Below are positions 44,690 through 53,733 of a DNA stretch of 64,000 bases, one piece after another. The notes under the pieces are model-generated. The model had not been told where the DNA came from. It saw nothing but the letters and a program-made list of their open reading frames with translations, and made no database searches. Numbering within the stretch: the first letter of the stretch is position 1; each line of letters starts with the position of its first letter. The stretch is taken from NCBI RefSeq assembly GCF_020025155.1, contig NZ_CP073751.1:3189501-3253500 (forward strand). Direction: 5' to 3'. The DNA is from Halopseudomonas nanhaiensis. GTDB lineage: Bacteria > Pseudomonadota > Gammaproteobacteria > Pseudomonadales > Pseudomonadaceae. The translations under genes and the position numbers were made by a program.

Positions 44690-45224
44690 CCTGTTTCTCG
44701 CACCAGCTCCCCTGCCCCGTCGGCGCATTTATCGCGCACGGCTTCCGTTTGAAGGCATCGCGTTATTTCCCTCGGATGGCGATTCGATTTTCCTGCGGTA
44801 CACCGGCTTTCCGGAGAAGGGACGGGTAAGCGGAACCATCCTGACCGGTAACCACAGGACGCGAACTGGCTTCGTATAACCTCCGCGAGCTTCCCCAGCA
44901 GCGAGGGCATCTCGCCTGGGGTCAGGTGCAACGATCGGAAGGCAGCCTGGTCAAGGTCATGAGATTGCTGGCCTTTAGCCACCCCGTGGCGTCACCGGAC
45001 CGTCGTTCATGCCCCGCTGCGGTACAAGTCCATAATGAGCAATTGGTCAAATAATTCCTTCCGATCATCTTCTGTCCACAGCGATTCACGGAACTCTATC
45101 CATGGCCACAGGTCTAGGATTCGTAGCAGTCTCGAGTTGATAGCATTCTAATATTTCAGCTCGGACCTTCAGACAATCACGCGAAACCTGTTCGGCGGTA
45201 TGTACCTCATGGCTAGGAGGGCTT
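44690..45224. other. 535-base region between the island and rfaH, with possible gene remnants
   Basis: No intact gene. On the minus strand, 45007 to about 45147 reads LLRILDLWPWIEFRESL, then WTEDDRKELFDQLLIMDLYRSG-stop, which is protein-like but has no start after an upstream stop codon. A longer minus frame through 44690-44982 is not recognised. The rfaH promoter must also lie here, but no clear boxes are seen. Confidence 0.4.
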
Positions 45225-45728
45225 ATGAACAATCAGATGGAGTTGATCGATGCCGCCTGGTATTTGCTGCAATGCAAACCTCGCCAGGATGCGCGTGCCA
45301 ACGAGCATCTATGCCGTCAGGGATTCGAATGCTTCCATCCGACCGTGCAGGTCGAATCTGCCCGGCGCGGAAAATTGACCGCCCACTCGCAACCACTGTT
45401 CCCGGGTTACCTGTTCATCCGCGTGCCTTCCACTGCCAGCTGGACCAGCCTGCACTCCACGCGCGGCGTGACGCGCGTGGTCGGCTTCGCCGGGCACCCC
45501 TGCAGAGTCGAAGACGATCTGGTCGAGCATCTGCAACGCCGATGCGAGCAGCTGGATCAGCGCAAGGCTTTCAACCCGGGCGATACCGTGCATGTCCAGA
45601 TCGGTCCGTATGCCGAGCTGGAAGCCGTATTCGTTTCGATGGATGGCGACGAGCGAGTAATGCTGTTGTTGAACGTACTGAACCGGCAGCAACCGGTGCG
45701 GGTGCCTCTCATTCACTGCAGGGCTTAG
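45225..45728 (+). CDS. rfaH: RfaH-type transcription antiterminator
   Basis: A 167-residue NusG paralogue that would load on RNA polymerase at ops and keep it moving through long operons. The NGN domain has AAWYLLQCKPRQDARANEHL, a region FPGYLFIRV and RGVTRVVGFAGHPCRV; the C-terminal KOW part is FNPGDTVHVQIGPYAELEAVFV. The length and the exact ops element downstream favour RfaH over NusG. The start is the ATG after GGAGGGCTT. Confidence 0.93.
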   Translation: MNNQMELIDAAWYLLQCKPRQDARANEHLCRQGFECFHPTVQVESARRGKLTAHSQPLFPGYLFIRVPSTASWTSLHSTRGVTRVVGFAGHPCRVEDDLVEHLQRRCEQLDQRKAFNPGDTVHVQIGPYAELEAVFVSMDGDERVMLLLNVLNRQQPVRVPLIHCRA

Positions 45729-45865
45729 GCATGCATGTTGCAAACAGTCATACCAGTTTCATCAAAGCCTTTCAGTGTGCGAATGAGCGCCTTGTTCGAG
45801 AACCGTGCAGTAGGGGAATACAGCGTCACAACCTGTTCACGTCGACTCGGGAGATGCACACCCGG

Positions 45866-45877
45866 GGCGGTAGCGTG
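45866..45877 (+). promoter_or_regulatory. ops element (RfaH loading site)
   Basis: GGCGGTAGCGTG is identical to the E. coli ops core (GGCGGTAGnnT). It lies in the 282-base leader between rfaH and the first cluster gene, on the coding strand. As ops works in the non-template strand of a paused polymerase, the cluster promoter must lie upstream of it, in 45729-45865 or before rfaH; I cannot fix it. Confidence 0.92.
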
Positions 45878-46010
45878 GCTCGGCAGCTGGGTTTCCCATT
45901 GCACCAATATAATGCTAAACCTAGGTTGACGTGCCGGATGGGGGCAATTGCCCTTCCAGATCAACTGACTGCTTCGGCAGGTTCCGGCTTCAACAAGGAG
46001 ATAGTTGAAC

Positions 46011-46484
46011 ATGCGTAAATCACTGATAGCGTCTTCCCTCAGCCTTGCCCTTGCGGCATTTTCCGTCACTACGGTTCAGGCCGCGTCCAGCGACGCGAGC
46101 CACTGCCAGACGTCTCTCGAACAGCAGATCAAGAACGCCGCGGATGATTCCGCGCTCACCCTCACCATCCAGCACCAGATCATCGACTGCGAACAGTCGG
46201 CGCCTGACGTGGTTGGCCGATCCATTCAGACCCGGCCCGACCAGGCCGTCTTGATTGTCCGGGCGGCGGTACAAGCGGCCCCCGACCAGGTCGACGCGAT
46301 CGTCGAAGCGGCGATTGCTGCAGCACCGGACCAGGCCGAGCTCATCGTCAGTGCAGTGACCGATTCACTGCCGACCGCGGCTGGTTCCTCCAGCGACACA
46401 CCCACACCCAGAAGTCCCGGCAGCCTGCCTTCCGGCGGCTCCGGCGGTGGCACAGGTGGCGGCACCACCGCCAGTTCCAGCTGA
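46011..46484 (+). CDS. Exported small protein with 13-residue tandem repeats
   Basis: A 157-residue protein with a signal peptide (about residues 1-25, ending VQAASS). The mature part has a Cys pair and a run of near-identical units (PDQAVLIVRAAVQAA, PDQVDAIVEAAIAAA, PDQAELIVSAVTDSL), likely amphipathic helices. The C-terminus is low in complexity (SGGSGGGTGGGTT). The function is unknown; it is the first gene after ops. Start chosen at the ATG with AAGGAG nearby. Confidence 0.75.
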   Translation: MRKSLIASSLSLALAAFSVTTVQAASSDASHCQTSLEQQIKNAADDSALTLTIQHQIIDCEQSAPDVVGRSIQTRPDQAVLIVRAAVQAAPDQVDAIVEAAIAAAPDQAELIVSAVTDSLPTAAGSSSDTPTPRSPGSLPSGGSGGGTGGGTTASSS

Positions 46485-46541
46485 TACCCACGTAGTCAGC
46501 ATTACAACAACCTAATCGACGCGATAAGGAATTCTGCAACT

Positions 46542-47732
46542 ATGAAGTATTCCAAATTACTGGCGGCATCACTTGTCAGCTCCGTATCCGCCTACGCTGT
46601 GGCCGATGAGCCACGCAGCATCAACCTGCGCGGATTCGAACTGACGCCCACCCTGCTTGTGGGCGAAAGCTATGACGACAACTACCGTGGGCTGGATCGG
46701 GACGAGCGCGCCTCCTGGATCACCAGCATAGAACCGAGCCTGTTGCTCTCTGCCGAAACGCGCAACGCCGGGTACCAACTGCGCTATACGGTGAGCTCCG
46801 ACATCTACCATGACGATTCGGATGCAACCAACACCGACCATATCCTCGGTCTGAAGAGCATCATGGAGCTGACCTCGCGCCACCGCGTGAGCTGGAACCT
46901 GGGCTACAGCCGTATCGAAAACACCATCAACGATGACCGCACCATTCCGGACGATGGCGGGGTCGAGGAATTGCTTGAGCGCCGCTTCGAAAACGAGCGT
47001 TTCGACCGTGCAGTTGCAGGGGCCGGATATACCTTCGGCGCCCGCACCGCTCCGAACCAGCTCGAGTTCGGCGCCGAGTACCAGCGTCTGCGCTATCGTG
47101 ACGATTTCAACGAAGATCAGGATCGCGACACCCTGGCGCTCGGAACCACCTGGTTCCACCGTCTCGGCGCCCGTACGCGCACGCTGGTCGAGCTTCGCCA
47201 TGCCGACCACAGCTACGAGCAGAGCACGTCAGATCGCGACAGCACCAACCTGGCAGCGCTGCTCGGTGCGACCTGGGAAGCAACCGCCAAAACGACCGGT
47301 ACGGTCAAGGCCGGTGCCGAGCGCAAGGACTTCGACAGTGACAACCGCAACGACTACACCAGCCCGATGTGGGAAGTGGGCGTGGTCTGGGCTCCGCGTA
47401 CCTATTCCAAGTTCGATCTGACGTCCCGTCGTGCTTTTGACGAAGGGGATGATGGTGCGAGTACCGTTCAGGACGTAAGCACGGTGCTGAACTGGACTCA
47501 CGAATGGAACCCCTGGATCAGTTCCGAACTCGAATACCGCATGGCCGACCGTGAATACAAGGCCACCGAGCGCGAGGACGACATCCGTGCATACGGCGTT
47601 GGCCTGACCTATTCGCCGGACCGGTGGATCGATTTCACGCTCGGCTATCGCTTCGTCGAGAACGACTCCAACGTCGCCATCGCGAGCTACGACCGGAATG
47701 TCTACATGCTGACCGTGGACATGAGCCTGTAA
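46542..47732 (+). CDS. Outer membrane beta-barrel protein of the polysaccharide cluster
   Basis: A 396-residue protein with a signal peptide (cleavage near AVADEP). The mature chain has alternating aromatic/polar strands (LTPTLLVGESYDDNYRGLDR, YQLRYTVSSDIYHDDS, ending VYMLTVDMSL) and a final aromatic-poor strand, as in BBP2-type barrels found in exopolysaccharide loci. It likely helps secrete or anchor polymer. The specific family is not certain. Confidence 0.8.
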   Translation: MKYSKLLAASLVSSVSAYAVADEPRSINLRGFELTPTLLVGESYDDNYRGLDRDERASWITSIEPSLLLSAETRNAGYQLRYTVSSDIYHDDSDATNTDHILGLKSIMELTSRHRVSWNLGYSRIENTINDDRTIPDDGGVEELLERRFENERFDRAVAGAGYTFGARTAPNQLEFGAEYQRLRYRDDFNEDQDRDTLALGTTWFHRLGARTRTLVELRHADHSYEQSTSDRDSTNLAALLGATWEATAKTTGTVKAGAERKDFDSDNRNDYTSPMWEVGVVWAPRTYSKFDLTSRRAFDEGDDGASTVQDVSTVLNWTHEWNPWISSELEYRMADREYKATEREDDIRAYGVGLTYSPDRWIDFTLGYRFVENDSNVAIASYDRNVYMLTVDMSL

Positions 47733-47798
47733 CGCGCGAGCGAAGCAGGACACTACACCCAGACCACCCGCGGGCTGAAGGCCGACAGGCCGGAAGCC

Positions 47799-47824
47799 CC
47801 CGGGAAGCGCGAATGCTTCCCGGG
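47799..47824 (+). terminator. Strong hairpin upstream of the wza-like gene
   Basis: CCCGGGAAGC (47799-47808) pairs perfectly with GCTTCCCGGG (47815-47824) without a T-tract. In an RfaH-controlled operon such a hairpin could pause or stop polymerase when RfaH is absent, or be an mRNA stability element. Confidence 0.5.
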
Positions 47825-47852
47825 ATTGCATCTTCAATGGAGAGAAAAAGGT

Positions 47853-48425
47853 ATGTCGATTCAACCTATTCTCAAGACACTCTCGCTGGTTCTGATGCTG
47901 GGCCTCGCCCTGCAGGTCAGCGCTCAGCAGGTTGCGCAGCCGCAGGTTGGCGCCGTGTCAAAGGGATCCTACGAGCTGAGCTCGGGCGACGTGCTGCGCA
48001 TCAGCGTATACGGAGAGCCGGACTTGAGCTTCGAGGAAATTCGTCTGAACGATGCGGGGACCTTTTCGTACCCCTTCCTCGGTGAAGTAAACGCCGCAGG
48101 CAAGACACCCCGCCAGGTCGAGCAGGAAATTACCGAAGAGCTGAAAAACGGCTACCTGCGCGACCCGCGCGTGTCGATCAGCGTGATCAATTACCGGGAG
48201 TTCTACATCAGCGGCGAAGTCAAACAGCCCGGCGGCTACCCCTATCAGCCCGGCCTGACCCTCGACCGCGCCATCGCGCTGGCCGGCGGTTTGACCGAGC
48301 GAGCGTCCACGCGTCGCATTACGATCGTCCGCGGTTCGGACGAAGCCCGCGAGTCTGAACGCGCGAGCCTCAGCACCCTGGTCAAGCCAGGCGATACCAT
48401 CACCATTGACCAAGGATTCTTCTGA
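47853..48425 (+). CDS. Short Wza-type polysaccharide export protein
   Basis: A 190-residue protein with a cleavable signal peptide (about residues 1-25, LGLALQVSAQQ) but no lipobox Cys, a polysaccharide export domain SSGDVLRISVYGEPDLS, and one SLBB-like domain FYISGEVKQPGGYPYQPG. E. coli Wza is about twice as long, so this is the compact family member and may need the adjacent barrel to cross the outer membrane. It ends 2 bases before wzc. Confidence 0.9.
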   Translation: MSIQPILKTLSLVLMLGLALQVSAQQVAQPQVGAVSKGSYELSSGDVLRISVYGEPDLSFEEIRLNDAGTFSYPFLGEVNAAGKTPRQVEQEITEELKNGYLRDPRVSISVINYREFYISGEVKQPGGYPYQPGLTLDRAIALAGGLTERASTRRITIVRGSDEARESERASLSTLVKPGDTITIDQGFF

Positions 48426-48427
48426 GC

Positions 48428-50653
48428 ATGAACAGCTCCATACGACCTGACCGCACCTGGCCGCCCATGCCATCCAACGACGATGACCCGGATTACGTCG
48501 ATCTCAAGCGGATCTGGAACGCACTCTGGTCGCGCAAATGGAGCATCATTGCCCTGGTCGCGGTCGTTACGATGCTGGCGACCCTGGCCGTCATGCAGAT
48601 GACCCCGATCTTCACCGCGAAGACCACCATGATGATCGAAACCAAAAGCGATCAGCTGGTTGCCTTCCAGAGGGTCGATGACAACACCCGTACGGTGAAT
48701 GAATACATGCAGACGCAGCTCGGCCTGATGACCAGCCGGGGCGTCGCCGAGCGGGTTGTGCGCGAGCTCAACCTGACCGAACACCCCGAGTTCGACCCGC
48801 GCCAGCAGGATGAGCCGCTGATCGATATTCGCGGCATGATCAACCGCGCCAAGGCAACGTTCCTCGGTGATGATTTGTCCGAGGCGTCCGGCGCGCTGAC
48901 CGAAGCCCAGATCATGGACAGCGTCACCCGCCAGTTCATGTCGCGCGTCAGCGTGGGTGTGGAAGGGAAAAGCCAACTGGTCGGAATCACCGTCTCCATG
49001 GCGGACAGGCTGACTGCGGCACAGGCGGCCAATGAGCTGGCTGACAGCTTCATCGAAAGCCAGCTCGAGGCGCAGATGGAAATGTCGATGTCTGCCACCA
49101 CCTGGATGAACGAGCGTCTGACCGAATTGCGCGCGTCATTGCAGGAGGCCGAAGACCGCCTGCAAGCCTACCGCGAGCAGGAAGGACTGGTCGACGTGAA
49201 CGGTGTTCAGACCGTGAGTGCCAATGAGCTGTCCCTGACCGGTGACCGCATGATCGATGCCCGGCGCGAGCGTGCCGAGGCAGAAAGCCAGTGGCGCCAG
49301 GTTCAGGCCTCCAAGGCCCAGGGCTGGGAACGCCTCGCAAGTATCCCCGCCGTGCTGGGCCACCCGCTGATTCAACAGTTCAAGGCCGACCAGGCACGCG
49401 CTCGCTCCAAGGTTGAAGAGCTGTCTCGCCGCTACGGTAGCCGTCACCCTGCCATGGAAGCTGCGCGCTCTGATCTGGCTGCTGCCACGGCAAGCCTCAA
49501 GGGTCAGGTAGAGCAGGTCATCGCCGGTATCGAACGCAACTATCAGCTTGCCGTAGCCAACGAGAATTCGCTGCGCAACTCCTTCGAGGCGAACAAGGAG
49601 CAGATTCAGGATATCTCGCGCAAGGAATTCCGCGTTCGTGAACTGCAGCGCGACGTGGACAGCAACCGTCAGCTCTACGAGACGTTCATGACACGTCTGC
49701 GTGAGACGACCGCGACCCAGGACCTGAATAGCGCCAATGCCCGCGTGGTGGATACTGCCCTGCCCCCGGCTCGACCATCCGCTCCGAATGCCAAGCTGCT
49801 GATTCTCATCGCCGCGTTCGTATCGCTGATCGCCGGCGTCGCCTTCGCGCTCATCTCGGACATTCTCAACAACACGTTCAAGAGCACAGAAGACGTCGAG
49901 GGCAATCTCAACCTGCCTGTGCTCGGCATCGTCCCGCTGGTCGCGCGCAAGCAGGAGAAGCTGGTCCCGCACCTTTTCGAAAGAGGCGACGACCTGCGCT
50001 TCTGCGAAGCGATCCGGACCATCCGCACCAGCGTCATGTTGTCCGACATGAGTCGCCCGCAGAAAGTGATCGTAGTCACCTCGTCGGTGCCTGGCGAAGG
50101 CAAGAGCTCCGTGGCAGCGAACATGGCCTTCGCCCTGTCGCAACTGCAGCGGGTATTGCTGATCGATGCCGACCTGCGTCGCCCGACGCTGGCCCGCAAT
50201 TTCGACTTCCCGGTTGGAACGCCCGGCCTGGCCAACCTCATTTCAGGGACGGCCAAGGTCGAAGACTGCATCCAGACCGTCGACAGCCAGCTCGACATGC
50301 TGACTGCCGGCGCGGTACCGCCGAACCCGTTGGAACTGCTTGCCTCGCCGCGTTTTGCCAAGTTCCTCGAGCGGGTCAAGGACCGTTATGACCACATCCT
50401 CATCGATTCACCACCGACCCAGGCAGTGAGCGACGCAGTACTCATGGCCACCTACTCCGATTCGGTGATCTACGTGATCAAGTCCGAGTCCACTTCGATC
50501 TCGATGGCGAAGAAGGGTGTCGGCCAGTTGCTGCAGGGCGGTGCCTCGATCGTCGGTGTGGTGCTTAACCAGGTTGACGTCAAGAAGGCCGCAAAGAAAG
50601 GCGAGTACAGCGGTTACTACGACCATTACGGCTACAGCGAAGCCAAGGCCTGA
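48428..50653 (+). CDS. wzc: Tyrosine autokinase / polysaccharide co-polymerase (Wzc type)
   Basis: A 741-residue inner-membrane protein controlling chain length and export. Two membrane helices flank a periplasmic coiled-coil Wzz-type domain (about residues 35-465). The C-terminal kinase has Walker A SVPGEGKSSVAANMA, Walker A' LLIDADLRRP and HILIDSPPT. The tail has a tyrosine cluster at 727, 730, 731, 734 and 736. It lies between the exporter and the PHP phosphatase that should remove these phosphates. Confidence 0.95.
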   Translation: MNSSIRPDRTWPPMPSNDDDPDYVDLKRIWNALWSRKWSIIALVAVVTMLATLAVMQMTPIFTAKTTMMIETKSDQLVAFQRVDDNTRTVNEYMQTQLGLMTSRGVAERVVRELNLTEHPEFDPRQQDEPLIDIRGMINRAKATFLGDDLSEASGALTEAQIMDSVTRQFMSRVSVGVEGKSQLVGITVSMADRLTAAQAANELADSFIESQLEAQMEMSMSATTWMNERLTELRASLQEAEDRLQAYREQEGLVDVNGVQTVSANELSLTGDRMIDARRERAEAESQWRQVQASKAQGWERLASIPAVLGHPLIQQFKADQARARSKVEELSRRYGSRHPAMEAARSDLAAATASLKGQVEQVIAGIERNYQLAVANENSLRNSFEANKEQIQDISRKEFRVRELQRDVDSNRQLYETFMTRLRETTATQDLNSANARVVDTALPPARPSAPNAKLLILIAAFVSLIAGVAFALISDILNNTFKSTEDVEGNLNLPVLGIVPLVARKQEKLVPHLFERGDDLRFCEAIRTIRTSVMLSDMSRPQKVIVVTSSVPGEGKSSVAANMAFALSQLQRVLLIDADLRRPTLARNFDFPVGTPGLANLISGTAKVEDCIQTVDSQLDMLTAGAVPPNPLELLASPRFAKFLERVKDRYDHILIDSPPTQAVSDAVLMATYSDSVIYVIKSESTSISMAKKGVGQLLQGGASIVGVVLNQVDVKKAAKKGEYSGYYDHYGYSEAKA

Positions 50654-50688
50654 TCGCACTTTAAACTTCGCTGGCACAGGTGACGCGC

Positions 50689-51417
50689 ATGATGATCGAT
50701 TTGCACAGTCACCTGTTGCCGGGCGTCGATGACGGCCCGGCAGACCTGGAGACAGCGCTGGACATGGCACGGATCGCTGTCGCCAGCGGCACCACCCATC
50801 TCATCTGTACACCCCATATTCATCCAGGACGCTACACCAACGACGCCGCCAGCATCAAAACGGCCTGGGAGGCGTTCGCCCGTGCGTTGCGGGCAGCCAG
50901 GATACCCCTGCGTACCGGTTATGCAGCCGAGGTTCGCTTCGGCGGGGAGATCATGACAGCGGTGGGCGACGGTACACTGCCTTTTCTCGGCGACTGGGAG
51001 GGACGCAAGGCGCTGCTACTGGAGTTCTCCCACGCAGAGGTGCCCTTCGGCGCCGAGCGCATGACGCAGTGGCTGCTCGACCAGGGAATCATCCCCGTCC
51101 TTGCTCACCCCGAGCGTAACAAGGGCCTGATGCGCCAGCCAGGCAAGCTCAAGCCGTTTCTGCAACAGGGTTGCCTGCTGCAGGTGACGGCCGGATCGAT
51201 CGCAGGGGCGTTCGGCGAGCGCGTGAAACAGCTCGCACATGCTCTGCTGCAGGAAGGCGTGGTCAATGTCATCGCCAGCGATGCGCACAACGTCAACCGC
51301 CGCCCACCGGACATGCGCCACGGTTTGCGTATCGCCAGTGAGATTGTCGGGGAACGCCGCGCAAAACATCTTGTCCTAGATACGCCATGGAAAATAGTCC
51401 ATGGCCAACTTGTCTGA
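50689..51417 (+). CDS. PHP-type protein-tyrosine phosphatase (CpsB/CapC family)
   Basis: A 242-residue PHP-fold metal-dependent phosphatase. Metal ligands are in DLHSHLLPGVDDGP, CTPHIHPG, LLEFSHAEVPFGAE, LAHPERN and IASDAHN. It would dephosphorylate the Wzc tail. AGGTGA at 50678-50683 sits 5 bases before the ATG at 50689; a second ATG follows at once, and an upstream GTG (50680) is also possible. Confidence 0.9.
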   Translation: MMIDLHSHLLPGVDDGPADLETALDMARIAVASGTTHLICTPHIHPGRYTNDAASIKTAWEAFARALRAARIPLRTGYAAEVRFGGEIMTAVGDGTLPFLGDWEGRKALLLEFSHAEVPFGAERMTQWLLDQGIIPVLAHPERNKGLMRQPGKLKPFLQQGCLLQVTAGSIAGAFGERVKQLAHALLQEGVVNVIASDAHNVNRRPPDMRHGLRIASEIVGERRAKHLVLDTPWKIVHGQLV

Positions 51418-51492
51418 CTCTACCCGACCGCGGACGGCCGGGCATGTCACGCCAAACCTGATGTATTGGTGGCGCCATCAAGGACGGAGACC

Positions 51493-52242
51493 ATGACTGC
51501 TTCTGTAGTACCCAATTCTGAAGCTCATCACAGGCTGACTCGATCGCGTCGGAGAGCGGGGCTATCGCGCCTGCAGCACGTTGCGTGCGCGCTCGGCCTG
51601 GTGCTGGGTGTTTCCAGTGCATCGGTCGCCGTCCCACTGATTCAGTCCGGCCTGGCCGGCTTCCAGACCGAACGCGTGCTGAATGCCTGGAGCGAGAAGG
51701 CCGACCTGCCCCCTGCTCATCTCTGGGATCAGTTGCTGCAACGCGCCGAGGGGTCGGTTTCTACCTTTCCTGCGCTCAGCGGCGAGTATCTCGATCGGCT
51801 CGGCCGCGTCCAGGCATGGGGCGCGTTGATCGAACCCGAAAACGCCGAGCACTGGCAACGGGCCGCCGCATCCTTTCGTGCGTCCACCCAAGTGCGTCCC
51901 GCCTGGCCCTGGTCCTGGTTGCGCCTGGCGCACGCCAAGCTGCAGGCCGGAGAGCGTGATGCCGAATTCGATCACGCCTGGCAGGAAGCCGCCCGGCTGG
52001 GACACGGGCGTCTGGAGCTCAATCGCGACCTGGCCCGTATCGGCTTCGACAGCTGGCGGCTCCTGACCATTGAGCAACGGGCCCTGGCGCTCCAGGCAGC
52101 CGAACGTGTCGTGGCCCGCAATGAACAGCACGCCAAAGACATGCAACGGGTGGCGCAGGCCGCCGGTGTCGGCCCAGCACTGTGCTGGTCAGTTGACGCC
52201 TCGATCCAGACGCGACACCACATTTGCAAGGAGGAAGGTTAA
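51493..52242 (+). CDS. Membrane-anchored hypothetical protein of the polysaccharide cluster (VpsP-like?)
   Basis: A 249-residue protein with one N-terminal membrane helix (about residues 32-56, ALGLVLGVSSASVAVPL) and a helical, TPR-like periplasmic part (HWQRAAASFRASTQVRPAWP, LRLAHAKLQAGERDAEF). The position between phosphatase and WcaJ-like genes and the general plan recall VpsP-type proteins, but that match is from memory. The function is unknown. Confidence 0.6.
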   Translation: MTASVVPNSEAHHRLTRSRRRAGLSRLQHVACALGLVLGVSSASVAVPLIQSGLAGFQTERVLNAWSEKADLPPAHLWDQLLQRAEGSVSTFPALSGEYLDRLGRVQAWGALIEPENAEHWQRAAASFRASTQVRPAWPWSWLRLAHAKLQAGERDAEFDHAWQEAARLGHGRLELNRDLARIGFDSWRLLTIEQRALALQAAERVVARNEQHAKDMQRVAQAAGVGPALCWSVDASIQTRHHICKEEG

Positions 52243-52244
52243 TC

Positions 52245-53636
52245 ATGATCGCCAAGCGAACCAATCCAGCCGTAAACCGCCGCGGCCTTACCTTCTGGGG
52301 CCAATGGCTTTGCGCAGTCACGCTGGTCAGCGGGCTGCTGTGCTACCTGGTGTTCGAACAGTTCGGGATGGTCTCCACGCAGTACCGCTTCCTGATCGTC
52401 ATCACGGTATTCGGCTCGGTGCCGGCGTACATGTTGCTGCACGTCTATCACAAGCGACACTCCTATCTCACCGGCCTGGGCCATCTGCTGGCAGGCTGGG
52501 CCACCTTGCTGATCGGCCTGTCGGCGATAGCCTATCTGAGCGACAGCATGCATCTGTTTTCGTACGAGGTGCTATTTCAGTGGGCGCTGTTCGGGTTTCT
52601 GGTGCAGGGCCTGGCGTATATCCCGCTTCGCTATTTCGCCGCCAGGCATTCCAGCCGGCTACGGGTAGAGCGCACGTCCGTGATCATCGGTTCCGGACCC
52701 GCTGCCTATGAACTGGCGTCGCGCCTGTCAGGTTCCAACCGCGTTCCATTGATGGGGCTTATCACCTCCCGGCCGGACGTACCAACCCGCGACGGCCGCT
52801 TTCCGGTACTCGGCGACCTCTCCACGGTACGCGAAATCATCGACCAGTACGGAATCCGCCGCGTATACATCGCGCTGAGCCTGGATGAAGTCTCGGTGAT
52901 CGAAGAGCTCTACATCACCCTGCTCGACATGAGCGTCGATGTCGTCTGGATCCCGGACTTCGGTCGCATGCCCCTGCTCAACCAGTCGATTTCACAGATC
53001 GAACAGATGCCGGCGATCTACCTGAACGAGACGCCAGTCAGCTCGCACCCTGCCTCGGTCTTCAGCAAGGAACTGATGGATCGCGGCATCGCGTTGCTGG
53101 CGATCATTGCGCTCAGTCCGATCCTGATCGCAGCGGCGATTGGCGTGAAGCTGTCTTCGCCGGGTCCGATTCTGTTCCGTCAGCCCCGTCATGGCTGGAA
53201 CGGCGAGATCATCAAGGTCATGAAGTTTCGTTCGATGCGCATGCATGACGACCAGCAGGTGAAGCAGGCTACACGGGATGATCCGCGGGTGACCCCTTTC
53301 GGACGCTTCCTGCGCAGCACCTCGATCGACGAGCTGCCCCAGCTGTTCAATGTGCTCAAGGGTGAAATGTCGCTGGTGGGTCCGCGCCCGCATGCGGTCA
53401 CGCACAACGACTACTACAGCGACAAGATTCTCGCGTACATGGCCCGCCACCGCATCAAGCCCGGCATCACCGGACTGGCGCAGGTCACCGGCCACCGCGG
53501 CGAAACCGAGACCCTGGAGAAAATGCAACAGCGTGTCGAGAAGGACCTTGCCTACATCAACAACTGGTCGCTGTGGCTGGACATCAAGATTCTGATAAAG
53601 ACGCCCTTCACGCTGTTCTCGAAGGACGTCTACTAG
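52245..53636 (+). CDS. Undecaprenyl-phosphate sugar phosphotransferase (WcaJ/PssY type)
   Basis: This enzyme starts each repeat unit by moving a sugar phosphate, usually glucose-1-phosphate, from UDP-sugar onto undecaprenyl phosphate. The 463-residue product has four N-terminal membrane helices, a Rossmann-like middle (VIIGSGPAAYELASRL), one more helix, and the catalytic C-terminal domain with SSPGPILFRQPRHG, VMKFRSMRMH, STSIDELPQLFNVLKGEMSL and VGPRPHA. The start has GGAGGAAGG just upstream. The sugar cannot be read from sequence. Confidence 0.94.
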   Translation: MIAKRTNPAVNRRGLTFWGQWLCAVTLVSGLLCYLVFEQFGMVSTQYRFLIVITVFGSVPAYMLLHVYHKRHSYLTGLGHLLAGWATLLIGLSAIAYLSDSMHLFSYEVLFQWALFGFLVQGLAYIPLRYFAARHSSRLRVERTSVIIGSGPAAYELASRLSGSNRVPLMGLITSRPDVPTRDGRFPVLGDLSTVREIIDQYGIRRVYIALSLDEVSVIEELYITLLDMSVDVVWIPDFGRMPLLNQSISQIEQMPAIYLNETPVSSHPASVFSKELMDRGIALLAIIALSPILIAAAIGVKLSSPGPILFRQPRHGWNGEIIKVMKFRSMRMHDDQQVKQATRDDPRVTPFGRFLRSTSIDELPQLFNVLKGEMSLVGPRPHAVTHNDYYSDKILAYMARHRIKPGITGLAQVTGHRGETETLEKMQQRVEKDLAYINNWSLWLDIKILIKTPFTLFSKDVY

Positions 53637-53641
53637 GACGG

Positions 53642-53658
53642 GCCGGGCAGCGCCCGGC
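53642..53658 (+). terminator. Hairpin between wcaJ-like gene and ugd
   Basis: GCCGGGC (53642-53648) and GCCCGGC (53652-53658) form a stable stem with a 3-base loop and no T-tract. It may be a weak terminator or a stability hairpin inside the long operon. Confidence 0.45.
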
Positions 53659-53733
53659 TCAGGCGAATTACGCTCGCAGCGGCTAAACGCCCTCGGGCAA
53701 ATGCAGATTCAAAGCTCAACATAAGGAATAGGC

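Noticed and set aside
45908..45913. TATAAT as the promoter of the polysaccharide cluster
   Set aside because: It lies downstream of ops, which has to be transcribed to work, and has no -35 partner at a suitable distance.
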